A DNA stretch of 64,000 nucleotides, from the NCBI GenBank assembly GCA_949372875.1, contig CASIAW010000002.1, positions 103,658 through 167,657 on the forward strand, read 5' to 3'. Positions 1 to 9,443 of the stretch are shown here, one piece after another. The number at the start of each line of letters is the position of its first letter. The stretch's first letter is position 1. This DNA is from Candidatus Poseidoniaceae archaeon (GTDB lineage: Archaea; Thermoplasmatota; Poseidoniia; Poseidoniales; Poseidoniaceae). Both the position numbers and the translations under genes were made by a program. The notes under the pieces are model-generated. The model made no database searches. It was not told the DNA's origin and saw only the letters and a list, made by a program, of their open reading frames with translations.

Positions 1-218
1 CCAGCTTCTTCGACGTATCGGTGCATGTATTCGCTTGTTTTTCTCAACGCCTTCTCTAAATGCTCTACTCATGAGGGTCCCATCCCTTGAAGTCGCTTGA
101 CTTCGTTTTGAAGCGAACTTGAACCGCTAATAAGAACCGCGACGCGAATGATGGGGAAAACAGCGTTTTATTCAGCATCTCGGCCTTCTCAACCCGGACA
201 AAACAGGAAAAAGTCGAA
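1..218. other. Left edge, no confident gene
   Basis: No complete gene is visible. On the minus strand an ATG at 72 opens a frame that runs off the left edge (first residues MSRAFREG), and a second minus-strand frame is also open there (…EKALRKTSEYMHRY). The second has the more protein-like composition but shows no clear start codon. A minus-strand gene may therefore enter from the left, but frame and product cannot be decided from this much sequence. Confidence 0.3.
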
Positions 219-278
219 ATGTTTCAATCGGTGGTTTCATCAAATGCCGACGATTCGACAAAATCGGAGACGGGCAAG

Positions 279-662
279 ATGAGCGAAATTCCAGAAGGAC
301 AATATTACACTAAAGAGCACGAATGGCTACGAATCGAGGGCAATGAAGTCATCATTGGGATTACCGACCATGCTCAAAATGCACTTACTGACATTGTTTA
401 CATTGAACTTCCTGGTGAAGGAGAAGTTCTCGGCGATATGGATGAGTTTGCAATTGTCGAATCTGTCAAATCCGCCTCACCTATTTTTGCCCCGTTCGCT
501 GGCGAAATTACAGCCGTTAACGACGCTTTAGAAGACACCCCCGAATTAATGAACTCTGACCCTTATGGTGAAGGGTGGATCGTAAAAATGGTCTTAGAAA
601 ACCCAGATTCTGTTTCCTCATTGATGGATGCTGCGGGTTACAAAGCTGAGATTGGCGAGTGA
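279..662 (+). CDS. gcvH: Glycine cleavage system H protein
   Basis: This is the lipoyl carrier that shuttles the aminomethyl group between the P, T and L proteins of glycine cleavage; in some organisms it also serves as a lipoate relay. The product is 127 residues, the usual family length. Its lipoylation site is Lys64 in the ESVKSAS motif, preceded by the typical HEW and GITDHAQ segments. The frame is open back to an ATG at 219, which would add 20 polar residues unlike the family. I prefer the ATG at 279 because GGAG lies nine bases upstream. No P, T or L gene is in the window, so the rest of the system must be elsewhere. The stop overlaps the start of the RNase H gene that follows. Confidence 0.93.
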   Translation: MSEIPEGQYYTKEHEWLRIEGNEVIIGITDHAQNALTDIVYIELPGEGEVLGDMDEFAIVESVKSASPIFAPFAGEITAVNDALEDTPELMNSDPYGEGWIVKMVLENPDSVSSLMDAAGYKAEIGE

Positions 663-1204
663 ATCGCGTGTCCGACCGTAAATGGAGCCTCTACGTAGAT
701 GGTTCCTGTCTTGGGAATCAGAATGTCGACGCTGAAACGCCAGCAGCATGGGCTGTTGTCGTCGTGACCGGAGATACTGGCTTAGGAAGAGGAACCGGTG
801 AATTACATGAAGAGTTTTCAGATATCGTTGTGACAGATGAAAAAGATGAACATTTCATTGGTGCAAGGGTTGGTTCAAACAATACAGCTGAACTTTCAGG
901 TTTTGCTGCAGCACTTCGCTGGCTTTTAGTCGAAGGTGGTGATGCTGCTGCAGTCATTCGTGCTGATTCTCAGTATGCTGGCAATCTTGCATGCGGCGCT
1001 TGGAAAGCCAAGGCAAACCGGGAGTTAGTGGCCCAGGTCCAATCACTTTGGGACGCCGTATCTGAATTGAGGCCGCTGACTTGGGAACATGTCAAAGCTC
1101 ATCGCGGACATCGATGGAACGAGAGAGCCGATCATTTGGCACTTCGTAAAGCACAAGGTGAGATTCCTGTACCCCTTACTTTTTGGAAACCCGGGCAACG
1201 TTAA
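659..1204 (+). CDS. rnhA: Ribonuclease HI family protein
   Basis: It hydrolyses RNA in RNA-DNA hybrids, such as primers and R-loops. The 181-residue product shows the four RNase HI acidic residues in order: Asp14 (VDGS), Glu78 (NTAEL), Asp103 (RADSQ) and Asp158 (ERADH), with His148 in the VKAHRGH loop. An insertion at about residues 45-68 makes it longer than the 150-155 residue bacterial enzyme. The start is GTG at 659, overlapping the gcvH stop (GTGA), which implies translational coupling; a second GTG lies three codons later. Its stop overlaps the stop of the convergent GalU gene by four bases. The family call is firm; the physiological substrate is inferred. Confidence 0.88.
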   Translation: MNRVSDRKWSLYVDGSCLGNQNVDAETPAAWAVVVVTGDTGLGRGTGELHEEFSDIVVTDEKDEHFIGARVGSNNTAELSGFAAALRWLLVEGGDAAAVIRADSQYAGNLACGAWKAKANRELVAQVQSLWDAVSELRPLTWEHVKAHRGHRWNERADHLALRKAQGEIPVPLTFWKPGQR

Positions 1205-2067
1205 TTTTCTTTGAGCCGTTGTTCAAGCCATGTTCGGAAAGGAGCTGAAAGGTCACTACGACGGAGTGCATGGTCGACCTGCGCTTGCAGCCATGGCAGT
1301 GGTTTACCAGAATCATACCATTGGAATTGCGTAAGTTCGACGCCAAGAAGCCCGTCGTGGTTCATCCAATGCTGCTGTACGGCAATCGATTGAAGTTCAC
1401 CATATGTCTGAACATCATAGTGTTCTAGCAACGCTTTACAGTCGGGGGTGAACAAATATCTTCCACAAAGAACAAGATTAGATGGAGCGTTTTCTCGAGA
1501 GGGTTTCTCGCAAATTTCAAGGATTCTTTCACCCTCTTGTCGAACGACGCCATAGTTGGACACCTCTTCGGGTTGGACTGCGAGTAAACCCACGCATGGA
1601 AGACCGTTTTTTTGAAAGTTTTCAACCAATTTCAGACTAGCTTTCGATGGTGAAAAGGCATCTGGCGAGGCGTGCGAATCAAGAAGAATGTTGTCTCCAA
1701 GTAAAACCAAAAAAGGTCCGCTTATCTCATCTAATGCACATTGAATGGCATTGCCAAGTCCGAGTGGATGATGTTGTATGTGAACGTGTACTTCCACATC
1801 TGCAAAAGGAGAAAGGAGTTGGGGGTCAAGATCTGGACGCTTGTCAAGAAGCCAAGCATGGTCGCCGAGAAGCGCTGTCAAATCTTTTCGAGGGGAGGAA
1901 ATAATGTGAATCCGCTGCGCACCTGCTGCAACTGCTTCCCGAGCGAGATGGACCAGAGCTGGGATGTCAACAAGAGGAAGGGCTTCTTTGGGAACGGAAG
2001 CACTGGTAGGGAGCATACGGGTGCCAAGGCCCCCAGCAACCAGTAAAGCATCCTTAACTGCCGCCAT
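1201..2067 (-). CDS. galU: GalU-type UTP-glucose-1-phosphate uridylyltransferase
   Basis: A sugar-1-phosphate nucleotidyltransferase that likely makes UDP-glucose from UTP and glucose-1-phosphate in the cytoplasm. The nucleotide-binding signature LVAGGLGTRMLP followed by PKEALPLVD is that of GalU, and later motifs also fit: HPLGLGNAI, LGDNILL, NYGVV with EKP, and GRYLFTP. At 288 residues from Met18 of the open frame, the length is normal. I chose that start because the fold begins there and the 17 extra residues upstream are not family-like. The gene is convergent with the RNase H gene and divergent from the small membrane protein at 2120. It probably supplies nucleotide sugar together with the mutase and hexapeptide genes near 41 kb. 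Thymidylyltransferase activity cannot be excluded. Confidence 0.85.
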   Translation of the reverse strand: MAAVKDALLVAGGLGTRMLPTSASVPKEALPLVDIPALVHLAREAVAAGAQRIHIISSPRKDLTALLGDHAWLLDKRPDLDPQLLSPFADVEVHVHIQHHPLGLGNAIQCALDEISGPFLVLLGDNILLDSHASPDAFSPSKASLKLVENFQKNGLPCVGLLAVQPEEVSNYGVVRQEGERILEICEKPSRENAPSNLVLCGRYLFTPDCKALLEHYDVQTYGELQSIAVQQHWMNHDGLLGVELTQFQWYDSGKPLPWLQAQVDHALRRSDLSAPFRTWLEQRLKEN

Positions 2068-2119
2068 GAGACCTGCTGCATGGCGTAGGCTTTCAAGCGT
2101 CGCCCATCTACGGTGCACT

Positions 2120-2542
2120 ATGGGCAGAACTCATGAGTGGAGATGGTTCGCCATCGCTGGCGTTCTTTTGGTCGCTCAATCCTTTGTTGATTTCACCCCT
2201 GAGGGACCTTGGAATTCACGCTCTTTTTCAAGAGGAATCCTTGGATTAGTAGGACTTGTTTGTTTTTACGTCGCCTGGTTTCGATGGGCATTTGATCGGA
2301 AAGGCCTCGCACCCACGACAAATTTATGGGCCACTCCAGAAGAAACTTGGAGAGATGTTCTGCTCTTCGGACTTGCGCTCTTACTGATGGTGAAAGCAAT
2401 CGTCTGGATGGATATTGCAGATGCCTTACCTGAACCGACTGGAATGATTCTCACATTGTTGGGTTTCTTAATTATCCTCAATGCAGTCTATGTCGGACTC
2501 ATCACCATAGGCCCCTTAGCGCCTTCTTCTGAAGAAGAATGA
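2120..2542 (+). CDS. Small four-pass membrane protein, unknown function
   Basis: The 140-residue product has four hydrophobic segments at about 8-23, 38-56, 79-97 and 108-130 and a short acidic C-terminus (SSEEE). I recognise no family and see no catalytic motif. The frame is open further upstream to 1964, but that stretch is Arg/Pro-rich and lies antisense to galU, so it is probably a shadow. The ATG at 2120 sits in the short divergent gap after the galU start. It ends two bases before the convergent HEAT-like gene. Confidence 0.7.
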   Translation: MGRTHEWRWFAIAGVLLVAQSFVDFTPEGPWNSRSFSRGILGLVGLVCFYVAWFRWAFDRKGLAPTTNLWATPEETWRDVLLFGLALLLMVKAIVWMDIADALPEPTGMILTLLGFLIILNAVYVGLITIGPLAPSSEEE

Positions 2543-2544
2543 AT

Positions 2545-4029
2545 TCAATCATCGATGAAACCAAGTTCTTGGTCGAGAAGTTCGTGAGCATCTTCAACAG
2601 AAGGTAACTCGCCTGAGTCATCCATGTCACTTTGAAGAACTGGCTTTGGTTCAGGACGGGTTGGTTGTTCACCTTCACCATTGAACCATGCTTGCCAAAG
2701 CAAACTACGTTCTGGTCGACGATGCGTGAGGGGCTCCCAAAGTGGTTCAAGCGGGCAACCTTGCTCTTTCAAATCTTGGACACGAGCAGCAAAGTGATCT
2801 GGAGATACTTCCTCCATCCGCATCAATAACTCCCGCATTCGGGTGCGAACAACTTCGTCTCCATCTTGCCAAAGAGTTGGAAGTAAGCGGCGTTTGTCTT
2901 CTGGATATTGTTCAATATAATCACGCAAAAAAGGTACGAGGTTTCGCCGAACAATAGGCAAAGGATGTTTTGCTAATTTCGCCATCGTATCGGCCCACAA
3001 TTCTGCATCAAGGAATCTCAGGTCTCCAACGGTTGAACTCGCAGCTGCCAAGACGCCTTCGTCTTGGTCCTCGAGCATATCGTTGAGGAATGGAACTGCG
3101 TCCCATTCCAAGCGACGGAACATACGCGTCAATACATCGGACATACCTCGCTTGACAAGAGTTTCTTCGCGTTGATGAAGACGCTTGGCAAGCTCGTGTC
3201 CAGCATCTCGATTAAACTCAATCGCTTTAGCAAGACACAGTGTTACACGAACCGCAACTTCTGCTTCGGGGTCTGATGCTCGACGGAGAAGAAGAGTGTC
3301 AAGTCCTAGGGGTTCGACAAGATTCGGGCGCTGAAGGAGTAAACGCACCCATTCCATCAACAAGAGGCGACGGTCAAGAACATCATTTTCCAATTTCTCA
3401 AGAAGCCATCGAGCAGCATCGACGCCCGCATCATGAACGATAACGCCAGAGTGCCGAGGGAGGACTGCGTGCGGATTCCATTCCATTTGATGAGGCCCTA
3501 CGTCAGGCTGAGTGTGCCAAGTGCCTGGGCGTTCGGCTAATGCGATGGATTCGACAAGGTGGTAGCCTTGGTGAACTGGTTGGCCATGAGGGACTGTAGC
3601 CAAGCCGTTGATGAGTGATATTGCAAGCCACCAACGATCGGTATTTGGAGCGGTTTGATCAAATGCCTGAGCCAACCAATCTGTCGCCACAGTGAAGAGA
3701 AGACGTTCAGCAACTTTGTCAACACGGCGGTGAAGCCATTTTTGATGGACTTCAAATGGATCATCGCTCAAGTTCATCCGGTGGGGGACAATAAGGTCAA
3801 CTACAGTATTGAGGTTCGACTCAAACATCGCTCTGTCCACTTGAAGAAGACCCAGGCCTTGTTCGATGATGGCGCTCGGGGATGCTGGTTGTATTGGTGG
3901 AAAATCAGGATCTGCTACCGGTGGCTGGGGGAGTGGCCAAGAGAGTGTACCGCGCTCAAGAGCTGCCACCATGCCTTTGGCAACAGCATCAAACACACTT
4001 TCTGATAATTTCATTCGTTCTTTACCCAT
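2545..4029 (-). CDS. HEAT-repeat-like helical protein, unknown function
   Basis: The 494-residue protein is soluble, rich in Leu, Arg and acidic residues, and has no membrane segment. From about residue 215 to 420 it shows repeated helical pairs of the HEAT type, for example DPEAEVAVRV, DEGVLAAASSTVGDL, HPLPIVRRNLVPFL and GDEVVRTRMRELL. The C-terminal 40 residues are strongly acidic and probably disordered. It is likely a protein-binding scaffold. It lies 33 bases downstream of the TFB gene on the same strand, so the two may be cotranscribed, but a transcription role is only suggested by that position. A GAGGT sequence precedes the chosen ATG at a normal distance. Confidence 0.75.
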   Translation of the reverse strand: MGKERMKLSESVFDAVAKGMVAALERGTLSWPLPQPPVADPDFPPIQPASPSAIIEQGLGLLQVDRAMFESNLNTVVDLIVPHRMNLSDDPFEVHQKWLHRRVDKVAERLLFTVATDWLAQAFDQTAPNTDRWWLAISLINGLATVPHGQPVHQGYHLVESIALAERPGTWHTQPDVGPHQMEWNPHAVLPRHSGVIVHDAGVDAARWLLEKLENDVLDRRLLLMEWVRLLLQRPNLVEPLGLDTLLLRRASDPEAEVAVRVTLCLAKAIEFNRDAGHELAKRLHQREETLVKRGMSDVLTRMFRRLEWDAVPFLNDMLEDQDEGVLAAASSTVGDLRFLDAELWADTMAKLAKHPLPIVRRNLVPFLRDYIEQYPEDKRRLLPTLWQDGDEVVRTRMRELLMRMEEVSPDHFAARVQDLKEQGCPLEPLWEPLTHRRPERSLLWQAWFNGEGEQPTRPEPKPVLQSDMDDSGELPSVEDAHELLDQELGFIDD

Positions 4030-4062
4030 GGTGAGACCTCGAGGTTTCAGCAGGTTCGCACT

Positions 4063-4989
4063 TCAAATATCCAGTTCGATATTGAGGTTTTGAATCAATT
4101 CTTTGTAGCGGTTTCGAATCGTAACTTCAGTTACGCCTGCAACTTCTGCAACTTCACGTTGAGTTCGTCGCTTTCCGCACAAAACCGATGCGATGTAAAT
4201 AATTGAGGCTGCAATTCCAGTTGGTCCACGGCCACTTGTCAATTCCTTCTCTTGGGCTGCTTTGATGAGTTCGTAGGCTTTCGCTTCTACTTCTGCATCC
4301 AGTCCAAGTCCAGAACAGAATCGGGAAATGTAATCTTCGGGTCCTGTTGGCATGATTTTCATCTTGAGTTCACGAACCATGAATCGGTATGTTCGCCCAA
4401 TTTCTTTTCGACCTGTACGGGATGCTTGTCCGATTTCATCGAGAGTACGGGGTACGCCACACTGGCGGCAAGCTGCGTAAAGGGATGCTGCTGCAACACC
4501 TTCGATTGAGCGCCCACGGATGAGTCGCTTGTCAACAGCTTTCTTGTAATTAACAGCTGCAGCTTCTCGAACCGACTTCGGCAATTCCAGACGACTTGCC
4601 ATTCGGTCAAGTTCAGCGAGAGCCATTGCCAAGTTTCGCTCTGTAGCGTTGGAAACTCTGCTTCTCTTTTGCCACTTACGCATTCGATAGAATTGTGATC
4701 TATAACGGGAATTAATTGTTTTACCAGAGTAGTCCTTGTTTTGCCAATCGATATCGGTCGAGAGACCTTTGTCGTGCAGCATAACAGTCATTGGCGCACC
4801 AGTTCGGGCTCTTTGATCGCCTTGTTCTGGAGAGAAAACTCTCCATTCTGCGCCTTGATCGATGACGTTGTCTTCTAAAACCAATCCACAGTCGTCACAA
4901 ATGACTTCACCGCGAGTTTCGTCACGAGTTAAACTTCGACTGCCGCAGTCACTGCATTTTACGATGTCTTCTACTTGTTGCTCATCCAT
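4063..4989 (-). CDS. tfb: Transcription initiation factor TFB (TFIIB homologue)
   Basis: TFB binds the TBP-TATA complex and the BRE and recruits archaeal RNA polymerase. The 308-residue product has an N-terminal zinc ribbon (Cys12, Cys15, Cys31, Cys34), a B-reader/linker segment around EWRVFSPEQ, and two cyclin-like repeats (about 110-205 and 210-305) ending in a helix-turn-helix ([21 protein letters not shown]). The start at 4989 is seven bases after GAGG on the minus strand; an in-frame ATG seven codons upstream lacks this. A TATA-like element lies about 80 bases upstream in the divergent gap with the aconitase gene. All four zinc ligands are intact, so it should be a functional general factor. 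Confidence 0.96.
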   Translation of the reverse strand: MDEQQVEDIVKCSDCGSRSLTRDETRGEVICDDCGLVLEDNVIDQGAEWRVFSPEQGDQRARTGAPMTVMLHDKGLSTDIDWQNKDYSGKTINSRYRSQFYRMRKWQKRSRVSNATERNLAMALAELDRMASRLELPKSVREAAAVNYKKAVDKRLIRGRSIEGVAAASLYAACRQCGVPRTLDEIGQASRTGRKEIGRTYRFMVRELKMKIMPTGPEDYISRFCSGLGLDAEVEAKAYELIKAAQEKELTSGRGPTGIAASIIYIASVLCGKRRTQREVAEVAGVTEVTIRNRYKELIQNLNIELDI

Positions 4990-5069
4990 ATATATTCCTC
5001 TTTTTAGCACCCTTGCCGAGCCTTATTGCTCAACTCATTAGGTAACCTTATTATATTCCGATATGCAAC

Positions 5070-5083
5070 CCTATTTAAAGATA
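5070..5083. promoter_or_regulatory. TATA-like element in the tfb/aconitase divergent gap
   Basis: CTATTTAAAG reads as an archaeal TATA box on either strand (CTTTAAATAG on the minus strand). It lies about 80 bases before the tfb start and 130 before the aconitase start, so tfb is the likelier target. This is a sequence-pattern call only. Confidence 0.45.
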
Positions 5084-5210
5084 ATGGATTCGAGTATTAA
5101 ACTTGTGGCCTGTAAATATCGAATTTTAGACCGAAAATCAACTTCAACACTAGGGGTCTTTCCCGAACCCGTTATGAATGCTGGGCGCTTGAAAGGAACG
5201 AGGGCGAGAA

Positions 5211-7199
5211 ATGAGGGAAAACTGGCCGCCGGCGAAAATCTCACTAAATCCTGAAAAAAGGATACTTTTCCTTACCAAAGATCTCGATTTAATCAAACAA
5301 CAATTGTATCATGGGCTCAATCTCAAGATGGAAGATTTGTCTGTTGAAGATTTACTGGACGATATCAACACCGACGTCATGACGCCGGCTTGGGTTTGCT
5401 TTGATCATGATCCTGCTGAAATCGCAAAGAATGCATATGCAGGGTTAATGCATAATGGAATTCGAGTGTTTAATGAAAATGCCCTCAAAAATGGAAATTT
5501 TGAAATTATCGTTTCAGGACAGCGGAAAGGTACGGGCTCATCCAGAGAAACCGCACCACAATGCGAACGATGGGCTGGAATTAATATCGTTATAGCGGCC
5601 TCCTTTGCACCGATTCACGGCCAAAATAACATCAATCTTGGCCAGCTTATGGGCGATCATGCCATGCTTGAACGATTGCAAAACGGCGAAAGCATCGAAT
5701 TGATTGAATTTACATCTCGATATGATGAAGTCACTCAAATTATTCTTGAAAAAGGTGGGTTGTTCCCCTTTGCTAAATCGCTCAAAAATGGAGGCATTGA
5801 TCTACCAGCAATCAATACACCACCACGACCTATGACAATGGCTGAAAAAATCATCGCACGAAATCTTGTCGGCCAAGCAGAAGGGCAATGTGTAAAGCCT
5901 CATGACCCCGTTATCGCTCAAGTTCAAGGAGGATATTCGCATGAGTTTACAACTGCTCAAGTTCATACATTTCTCAAAGAAGAATACGGTGAGGACTATA
6001 CGTTACCAAATCCGAGTAAATTTGCAGTGTTCGAAGACCACTTGCTTTACGCCCATCATAACCCTAAATTTGTCAAACATATGGATAAGGTTCAAACTTT
6101 AAGAGATCTGCAAGTTGCATTTCAAAAGCATACATCAGTACGAGACTACTCTGCAAAAGATGGAGTTTCACCAGGCATCTGCCACCAAGTGGCACGAGAA
6201 GAATTTATCGAAGTTGGAGATTTCATCCAAGCGACGGATTCGCACACCTGTATGGGTGGAGCATCAAATGCCCTTACTTGGGGGGTTGGAGCAACTGAAT
6301 ATGCAAACCTGATAAGTGCTGGATTTACTTTCGTCAAGGTTCCTGAATCGATTCGATTTGAGTTGACTGGTAAACTCACTCCTGGCTGCACCGCTAAAGA
6401 TGTAATTCTGTATATTCTCGCAGACCATGCTCGAGAAGAATTGACACTCAACCGTAGCATGGAATTTGGTGGTGAAGGATTAGCGAGCCTTTCTGTTGAT
6501 GAACGGGCAACACTCTGCAACATGGCAACGGAATGTTCAGGCCGAACAGGTATTTGTGAGGCTGATGGACTGTTGTATGAATGGATGCTTCAGTCACAAC
6601 CACATCTTGACCTTGAAACTCAAAGAAGTCTTTCAGTCCATCCTGATGAAGGCGCTGAATACCATGGTGGTGTTCACGTGATTGACATGTCCAAAATTCA
6701 ACCAATGGTTGCCCACCCTGGCGATCCGGATAAGGGAATTCCGAGTGACCCCACAAACGGTGCGAACATCATTGACATTGGTGATGTGGATATCGATATC
6801 GCTTATGGAGGCTCATGCACTGCTGGAAAAGCCGATGATGTTGCCTATTATGCCCAAGTATGCCAGGCAGCAGAAGATGCCGGTTTAGTCGTCAAGGAAG
6901 GTGTTGATTTCTATATTCAATATGGCTCTGGTATCGTCAAGGATTTAGCCGTTCGAGAAGGATGGCATGCTTTGTTTGAACGGGTTGGTGTCAAACTCAT
7001 CGACCCAGGATGTGGAGCGTGCATCGGTGCTGGACCTGGCGTCTCTATTACGCCCGAACAGGTCACTGTTTCTGCCATCAATCGCAATTTCCAAGGACGA
7101 TCGGGGCCAGGAAAGCTCTACCTTGCAAGCCCTCTCACCGTCGCAGCATCGGCGTTCAAAGGGACAATCACTTCATGGCACCATGGTTTGTTCAATTGA
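5211..7199 (+). CDS. Aconitase / isopropylmalate dehydratase family, swivel domain first
   Basis: Probably an aconitate hydratase interconverting citrate and isocitrate through a [4Fe-4S] cluster. The 662-residue protein has the LeuD-like swivel domain first (about 40-200, with GTGSSRETAP) and the catalytic LeuC-like half second (about 205-655). Catalytic-half motifs include ATDSHTCMGG (Asp343, His345), GGSCTAGKADD, and the cluster cysteines of DPGCGACIG. Standard AcnA enzymes carry the swivel at the C-terminus; AcnB has swivel-first order but with an extra N-terminal helical domain that is absent here. The ATG at 5211 follows a GAGGG about ten bases upstream. No leu or other TCA gene is adjacent, so the substrate (citrate, homocitrate or isopropylmalate) is inferred from the single-chain form and length. 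Confidence 0.82.
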   Translation: MRENWPPAKISLNPEKRILFLTKDLDLIKQQLYHGLNLKMEDLSVEDLLDDINTDVMTPAWVCFDHDPAEIAKNAYAGLMHNGIRVFNENALKNGNFEIIVSGQRKGTGSSRETAPQCERWAGINIVIAASFAPIHGQNNINLGQLMGDHAMLERLQNGESIELIEFTSRYDEVTQIILEKGGLFPFAKSLKNGGIDLPAINTPPRPMTMAEKIIARNLVGQAEGQCVKPHDPVIAQVQGGYSHEFTTAQVHTFLKEEYGEDYTLPNPSKFAVFEDHLLYAHHNPKFVKHMDKVQTLRDLQVAFQKHTSVRDYSAKDGVSPGICHQVAREEFIEVGDFIQATDSHTCMGGASNALTWGVGATEYANLISAGFTFVKVPESIRFELTGKLTPGCTAKDVILYILADHAREELTLNRSMEFGGEGLASLSVDERATLCNMATECSGRTGICEADGLLYEWMLQSQPHLDLETQRSLSVHPDEGAEYHGGVHVIDMSKIQPMVAHPGDPDKGIPSDPTNGANIIDIGDVDIDIAYGGSCTAGKADDVAYYAQVCQAAEDAGLVVKEGVDFYIQYGSGIVKDLAVREGWHALFERVGVKLIDPGCGACIGAGPGVSITPEQVTVSAINRNFQGRSGPGKLYLASPLTVAASAFKGTITSWHHGLFN

Positions 7200-7343
7200 A
7201 ATGAGCAAATCAATAAACTTCGAAAAAGAAGTTGAATGATGATGTTTTATCTTAGACATTAAGAACCGTCGGTTTGGAAAGTCAGTTACCACATAGGCCC
7301 GATGTCATTCGGACAGAGGAGGACCTGTGGTGGAGGAAGACCC

Positions 7344-9443
7344 ATGACTGGCATCGCACAAAAACTCGCATCTAACCAAAAACAAGTTGCAATTTCAGAG
7401 TTTTTTGAGAAGAATAAGCATTTTCTCGGTTTTGATTCCCTCGCCCGCTCACTCATTACTGCTGTCAAAGAAGCCGTCGACAATGCACTGGATGCTTGTG
7501 AAGAGGCTCGTATTCTACCAACAATTAAGATTCAAATCACAAAAGTCGACGCAAAAAAAGATATTATTCGCTTAGTCGTTGAAGATAATGGACCTGGAAT
7601 TCCGCAGAAGAGTATTGAAAAAGTATTCGGGCAACTTCTCTTTGGTTCACGATTCCACGCAATTCGGCAGTCTCGAGGGCAGCAGGGAATTGGAATTACC
7701 GGGGTTGTCATGTACTGTCAACTAACCACTGGACGAACAACCCACGTTCGTTCTAAGATTGCTACAGAACCAACCGCAGCATTTGTTGACATTGGACTGG
7801 ACACTCGAAAAAATAAAGCTACAAAAGCAAATGCTGGACGTGAGATTTGGTATAATGAAGACGGAACTGGAAAAGAACACGGTACTGAAGTAACTGCTGA
7901 GATGAAAGCCAAATATCAGAAAGGACGGCAAAGCGTATGGCAATATCTTCGCATGACAAGCATTGTCAATCCACATGCGGAAATTATCTTCGTCGATCCT
8001 GAGGGCGAAAAGCATCATTGGACTCGGGTCACTGAACGTTTACCAACGAAAGTCGAGAGTATCAAGCCCCATCCACATGGAATTGAATTGGGCCAATTAC
8101 AACGAATGATTGCTGAATCAAAAGACCTCAATCTCAATCACTTCTTACTCAATAATTTCTCAGGAGTTACCAACCGGGCACGAAAAGAATTGTGTCAAGC
8201 AGCAGAAGTTGAAGGAACTCGGAAAATGAAAAGCGTAAAAGGCGACGATATTCGCTCTCTTCTAGAAGCGTTTCAAGGTGAACGAGTGTTCAACGGGCTG
8301 CCTGTAAAACTGCTCAAACCACCAACAAATTGTCTTTCCCCAATTGAAGAAATGCTCATCAAGAAGGGACTGTCAAAAACCATTGATTCGCGTTTCGTAA
8401 CAACGTTGACTCGGGTACCAAGCGTAACGCAAGGCAACCCGTTTCAAGTTGAAGTCGGCTTAATTTTTGGAGGAGGAATGTTGGCAGATAAACCCGTTGA
8501 AGTTCTTCGGTTTGCAAACAGAGTTCCTCTCATGTATCAACAAGGTGGATGTTTACTCACCAAAGCGATTGAGAGTGTTGATTGGCGGCAATACGGACTT
8601 GACCAGGCTGGTGGAAAAGGGGTGCCAAAAGGCCCTGCGGCAATTTTAGTTCATCTTGCAAGTACGAATGTTCAGTTTACTTCGGAAGCAAAAGAGGCAT
8701 TGGCAGATAACGCTGAAGTCATGGAAGAAGCAAGAAAAGCGATGCTGGAGATGGGACGTGGTCTGCGAAAGCATTTAGAAAAGAAAAAGAAAATGGCCAA
8801 GACCCGAGAAAAGTTCGAACTTATCAACGACATATTACCCGCTATCGCCGAGAAGTCGGCTCAAATTCTTGAACGGCCCGTCCCTGAACTCTCGGGTTCG
8901 ATCACGAAAATCATGTCAGCTGTCATTTCCGAATCAACAACTGTATGGAATAAAGAAACCAAAGAAACCGATGTCGAAATTGTTCTGTTCAATTATACGA
9001 GCCGTGTGCGCGCCTATACGATTCTCGCCACGTGGCCTGAAAAATCCGGAGCAACGATGGAACGCAATGAAACAGGTGGGAGAAAAGAAGCACTCGGCGT
9101 CTGGGCGTGGAAACTCGATTCATTACAACCTGGTGAAAGAACCTCGATCAAGTATAGCCTCGGAGGTTTAGAAAAAGGCGACTGGACTGAAACCGAAATC
9201 CTCTTCAGAGGTTCTCAAGACGTTATAGGTGCGACAAAGATGGATGAGAAATTCCTTCAAGAAATACGACGGCAAGAGCAGATATTGGATGAAAATGACA
9301 GCAGTTCACCGGAAGCGGGAGATGGCAAAGAGGAAACAACGCCAACAGTTGAAGTACACAAAGTCGCAACTGCTGAAGAGCAAGTTGAGCCCACAGTTGC
9401 ACCGCCAAATGGTCAACGCACTTTATTCGGAGGTGATGTCTGA
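7344..9443 (+). CDS. top6B: DNA topoisomerase VI subunit B
   Basis: The ATPase subunit of type IIB topoisomerase VI, which relaxes and decatenates DNA as an A2B2 complex. The 699-residue product has the GHKL ATPase fold with KEAVDNALDAC (N-box), VEDNGPGIP (G1) and GQQGIGITG (G3), followed by the H2TH region, a transducer domain with the switch lysine region, and a C-terminal Ig-like domain. The start at 7344 is preceded by GGAGGAAG; an ATG 14 codons upstream gives a Gly/Arg-rich stretch outside the family. The last residues, NGQRTLFGGDV after a low-complexity acidic linker, resemble a short clamp-binding tail. The stop overlaps the ATG of top6A by one base. Confidence 0.96.
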   Translation: MTGIAQKLASNQKQVAISEFFEKNKHFLGFDSLARSLITAVKEAVDNALDACEEARILPTIKIQITKVDAKKDIIRLVVEDNGPGIPQKSIEKVFGQLLFGSRFHAIRQSRGQQGIGITGVVMYCQLTTGRTTHVRSKIATEPTAAFVDIGLDTRKNKATKANAGREIWYNEDGTGKEHGTEVTAEMKAKYQKGRQSVWQYLRMTSIVNPHAEIIFVDPEGEKHHWTRVTERLPTKVESIKPHPHGIELGQLQRMIAESKDLNLNHFLLNNFSGVTNRARKELCQAAEVEGTRKMKSVKGDDIRSLLEAFQGERVFNGLPVKLLKPPTNCLSPIEEMLIKKGLSKTIDSRFVTTLTRVPSVTQGNPFQVEVGLIFGGGMLADKPVEVLRFANRVPLMYQQGGCLLTKAIESVDWRQYGLDQAGGKGVPKGPAAILVHLASTNVQFTSEAKEALADNAEVMEEARKAMLEMGRGLRKHLEKKKKMAKTREKFELINDILPAIAEKSAQILERPVPELSGSITKIMSAVISESTTVWNKETKETDVEIVLFNYTSRVRAYTILATWPEKSGATMERNETGGRKEALGVWAWKLDSLQPGERTSIKYSLGGLEKGDWTETEILFRGSQDVIGATKMDEKFLQEIRRQEQILDENDSSSPEAGDGKEETTPTVEVHKVATAEEQVEPTVAPPNGQRTLFGGDV

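Noticed and set aside
1964-2119. Upstream extension of the small membrane protein
   Set aside because: Arg/Pro-rich and antisense to the conserved GalU N-terminus; the ATG at 2120 starts a normal membrane protein.
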